From Symbiodinium microadriaticum (lineage: Eukaryota > Sar > Dinophyceae > Suessiales > Symbiodiniaceae): a stretch of 64,000 bases of DNA. Within the stretch, counting starts at the first letter, position 1. Every line of letters starts with the position of its first letter. Of this stretch, positions 62,235-64,000 are shown in pieces. The stretch covers positions 289,550 through 353,549 of the forward strand of contig LSRX01000679.1 of NCBI GenBank assembly GCA_001939145.1, written 5' to 3'. The notes beneath the pieces were generated by a model. That model ran no database searches. It had not been told where the DNA came from and saw only the letters and a list, made by a program, of their open reading frames with translations. The position numbers and the translations under genes are program-made.

Positions 62235-62292
<58 letters not shown>
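62228..62292. repeat. (CTG)n trinucleotide repeat
   Basis: About 18 uninterrupted GCT/CTG units, long enough to give poly-Leu, poly-Ala, poly-Gln or poly-Ser frames that are artefacts. Confidence 0.95.
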
Positions 62293-62416
62293 AACTACCA
62301 GTACAACGACGACGACGCATGTGAAATGTGGTATCCGTGAGGAAATTGAAGCGTTTGTCGCCAGAGCCTGCATTACGTGTGGATAGCAGCAACAGAAGCA
62401 GCGCCAACAAAAACAC

Positions 62417-63318
62417 GTGCAAGACTCACTGCGTTGGATGCCTACTGCCCAAGCTTACATCACTCTGGAAGCTCTCGCCGTCCAATCTGGCCAAGGTGCT
62501 GGGCTCCTGGCATCTGTTGAACCTGCAATCTACAGCTGGTCAAGCGCCTCTGCTTCTGCAGAAATGGTCGAAACCCAGTTCATGCGATTTTGCAAAGAGG
62601 CTGTCCGAGCCTGACAGGTTCCCTGGTCGTGCAGAAAGACGCGAACATCCAGGTGGCCGGTACCTGCACTCGGGTAGAGACTTGGCAGTCTTGGCTGCAG
62701 TCTTTAAAGTCCAGGTCAGGGTCACGCCAAGAGTTCGACTTGCTGCTTGAGCTGGATGCCTCTGAGAAAGACCACTCCACCTGCAACAGCTCAGAGTTGC
62801 TGCTGCATCCTTTTTTCTGTGGTTCGTCGGCCTCCCAACAGTTTTCTGGGCCGTTGCAGAAATCACTCGGCTGGTCTCCGAGGTCGATGCAATGAAAACG
62901 CCTGTCATGAAGCCAGAACATGCCATCAATTCAGCTGCACACATTTGTTATCAGTACCTGACACGTCCTCTTTGGATGCAGCTTGGGCCTACAACACGGG
63001 TCACGATGTGCAGAGTTGTTGCGGACTTCAGAGGGACCAAGTGTCCAGGCAAAAAAGCCTTTCAAAGAGCACTCTGTTATTGTGGACCTGTTGGAAGCAG
63101 AGGAAACCGTTCCCCATGGCCTGGAACTGAAGAATGCGGAGTCTGGGACGTGCGACGGGGGCTTAGACATTGTAGTTGTGGCCCTGAAAAAAATGAAGGA
63201 ACATGTGCTGTCAGTCGCATTCGCTGTGCTATCAGTCGCAGGGTACCGCAGGGTGTCGGCCGGTTCCCTCCACGCAGCAATGCGAATCTGCCTGCAGGCT
63301 CCTTTCCCCCATAGATAA
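62417..63318. other. Coding status unresolved
   Basis: Plus-strand frames (TAQAYITLEALAVQSGQGAG, GGLDIVVVALKKMKEHVLSV) and minus-strand frames (ENCWEADEPQKKGCSSNSEL) both look partly protein-like. No family motif decides between them. Confidence 0.3.
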
Positions 63319-63743
63319 AGACGACGCCCGTGTTAGCACATCATAGCACATGCACGAAGTGCCGTACAACCACGAATGCAAGCAGCACAGGAACCCTCAG
63401 CGCATCACCAAGCGCAAGATACGAAGCGGAAGTTTCAAGAACCACAGCTCGAGGAGCAACGGCTTGGAGTCGCTACCGACGACTCTGCTCAGCAAAACGG
63501 ACAAACTGCTGCTCGAGCAAGCAAAGAAGAAAAAGGCTCGACCAACCCCAACGCTGTATCAACCCCCGGGCCGAATTGTAAGCAGCGGATTCAGCTGAGA
63601 GAAGTGCTGGGAGATCGTGGCAAACACGGCATCCGCGAAAACACACGTCTCGAACAGACCACCATTCCCCTTGGAATAGAAAACCTTACTACTCCTTATC
63701 ACTGTTGATAGTAGTTAGTCCTGTTATTATCAGTCTTGTGACT

Positions 63744-63755
63744 TCTACTGCTACT

Positions 63756-63793
<38 letters not shown>

Positions 63794-63954
63794 TACCACT
63801 ACCACTACCACGACCACTACCACTTCCACTACCACTACCACTACCACTACCACTACCACTACCACTACCACTACCACTACCACTACCACTTCCACTACCA
63901 CTACCACTACCACTACCACTACCACTACCACTACCACTACCACTACCACTACCA

Positions 63955-64000
<46 letters not shown>
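63744..64000. repeat. (CTA)n and (CCACTA)n array running off the window
   Basis: CTACTA blocks surround about 180 bp of CCACTA hexamers with TTCCAC variants. It continues past the window end. Confidence 0.95.

Noticed and set aside
62078-62386. Plus-strand ORF with a poly-Leu segment resembling a signal peptide or membrane helix
   Set aside because: The hydrophobic stretch is the translated (CTG)n repeat.

Overview
The window looks like nuclear DNA of a dinoflagellate, most likely a Symbiodiniaceae-type genome. The evidence is in the sequence: genes broken into many short exons; introns of about 55-115 bp that start with GC or GA as often as GT; dozens of interstitial TTTAGGG-type (telomere-like) tracts; dense microsatellites; two single-N assembly positions (2977, 20536); and protein families expanded in dinoflagellates (PDZ-like modules, Cys-rich WCC/WCYV repeats, JmjC plus EF-hand proteins). 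No bacterial operon, rRNA, tRNA, CRISPR array, transposase or reverse transcriptase gene was recognised, and no promoter element could be supported.

Every gene whose family can be recognised lies on the minus strand, so the window reads as one unidirectional gene array, transcribed from high to low coordinates. In that order the array holds: a protein with four tandem xanthine-phosphoribosyltransferase-like domains (61.3-57.8 kb); helical hypothetical genes (56.6-54.9 kb); a JmjC/cupin hydroxylase-like protein with two EF-hands, split by an introner-like inverted-repeat element (54.5-52.8 kb); hypothetical genes (52.8-44.6 kb) separated by very large microsatellites; an SF1-helicase-like gene with a P-loop (43.4-41.6 kb); an NFU1-type iron-sulfur scaffold (41.3-39.8 kb); a possible RING exon (37.7 kb); a hypothetical gene (36-35 kb); a PRPP-synthase-like protein (34.4-33.8 kb); a GT31 glycosyltransferase (33.7-32.5 kb); a secreted Cys-rich repeat protein (32.1-30.0 kb); a CX-module-like surface protein (30.0-28.3 kb); a Ser/Thr kinase (25.6-24.2 kb); a coiled-coil gene; a mitochondrial-type class III CoA-transferase (21.6-17.2 kb); a UPF1/ZNFX1-like SF1 helicase spread over about 6 kb (15.0-9.1 kb); hypothetical exons; and at the left end a PDZ-like domain with an in-frame stop beside a 38-residue tandem-repeat ORF broken by a frameshift.

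Spaces between neighbouring genes can be very small (34 bp before the CoA-transferase, 72 bp before the GT31 gene). Introns and gaps are filled with pentanucleotide, tetranucleotide and trinucleotide arrays, TTTAGGG tracts and short inverted-repeat elements of at least three types. Exon boundaries below were read by eye from protein-family continuity, so gene spans are approximate and hypothetical genes could be fragments of neighbours. The genes show no common pathway; the strongest biological theme is intron creation and unusual splice sites.
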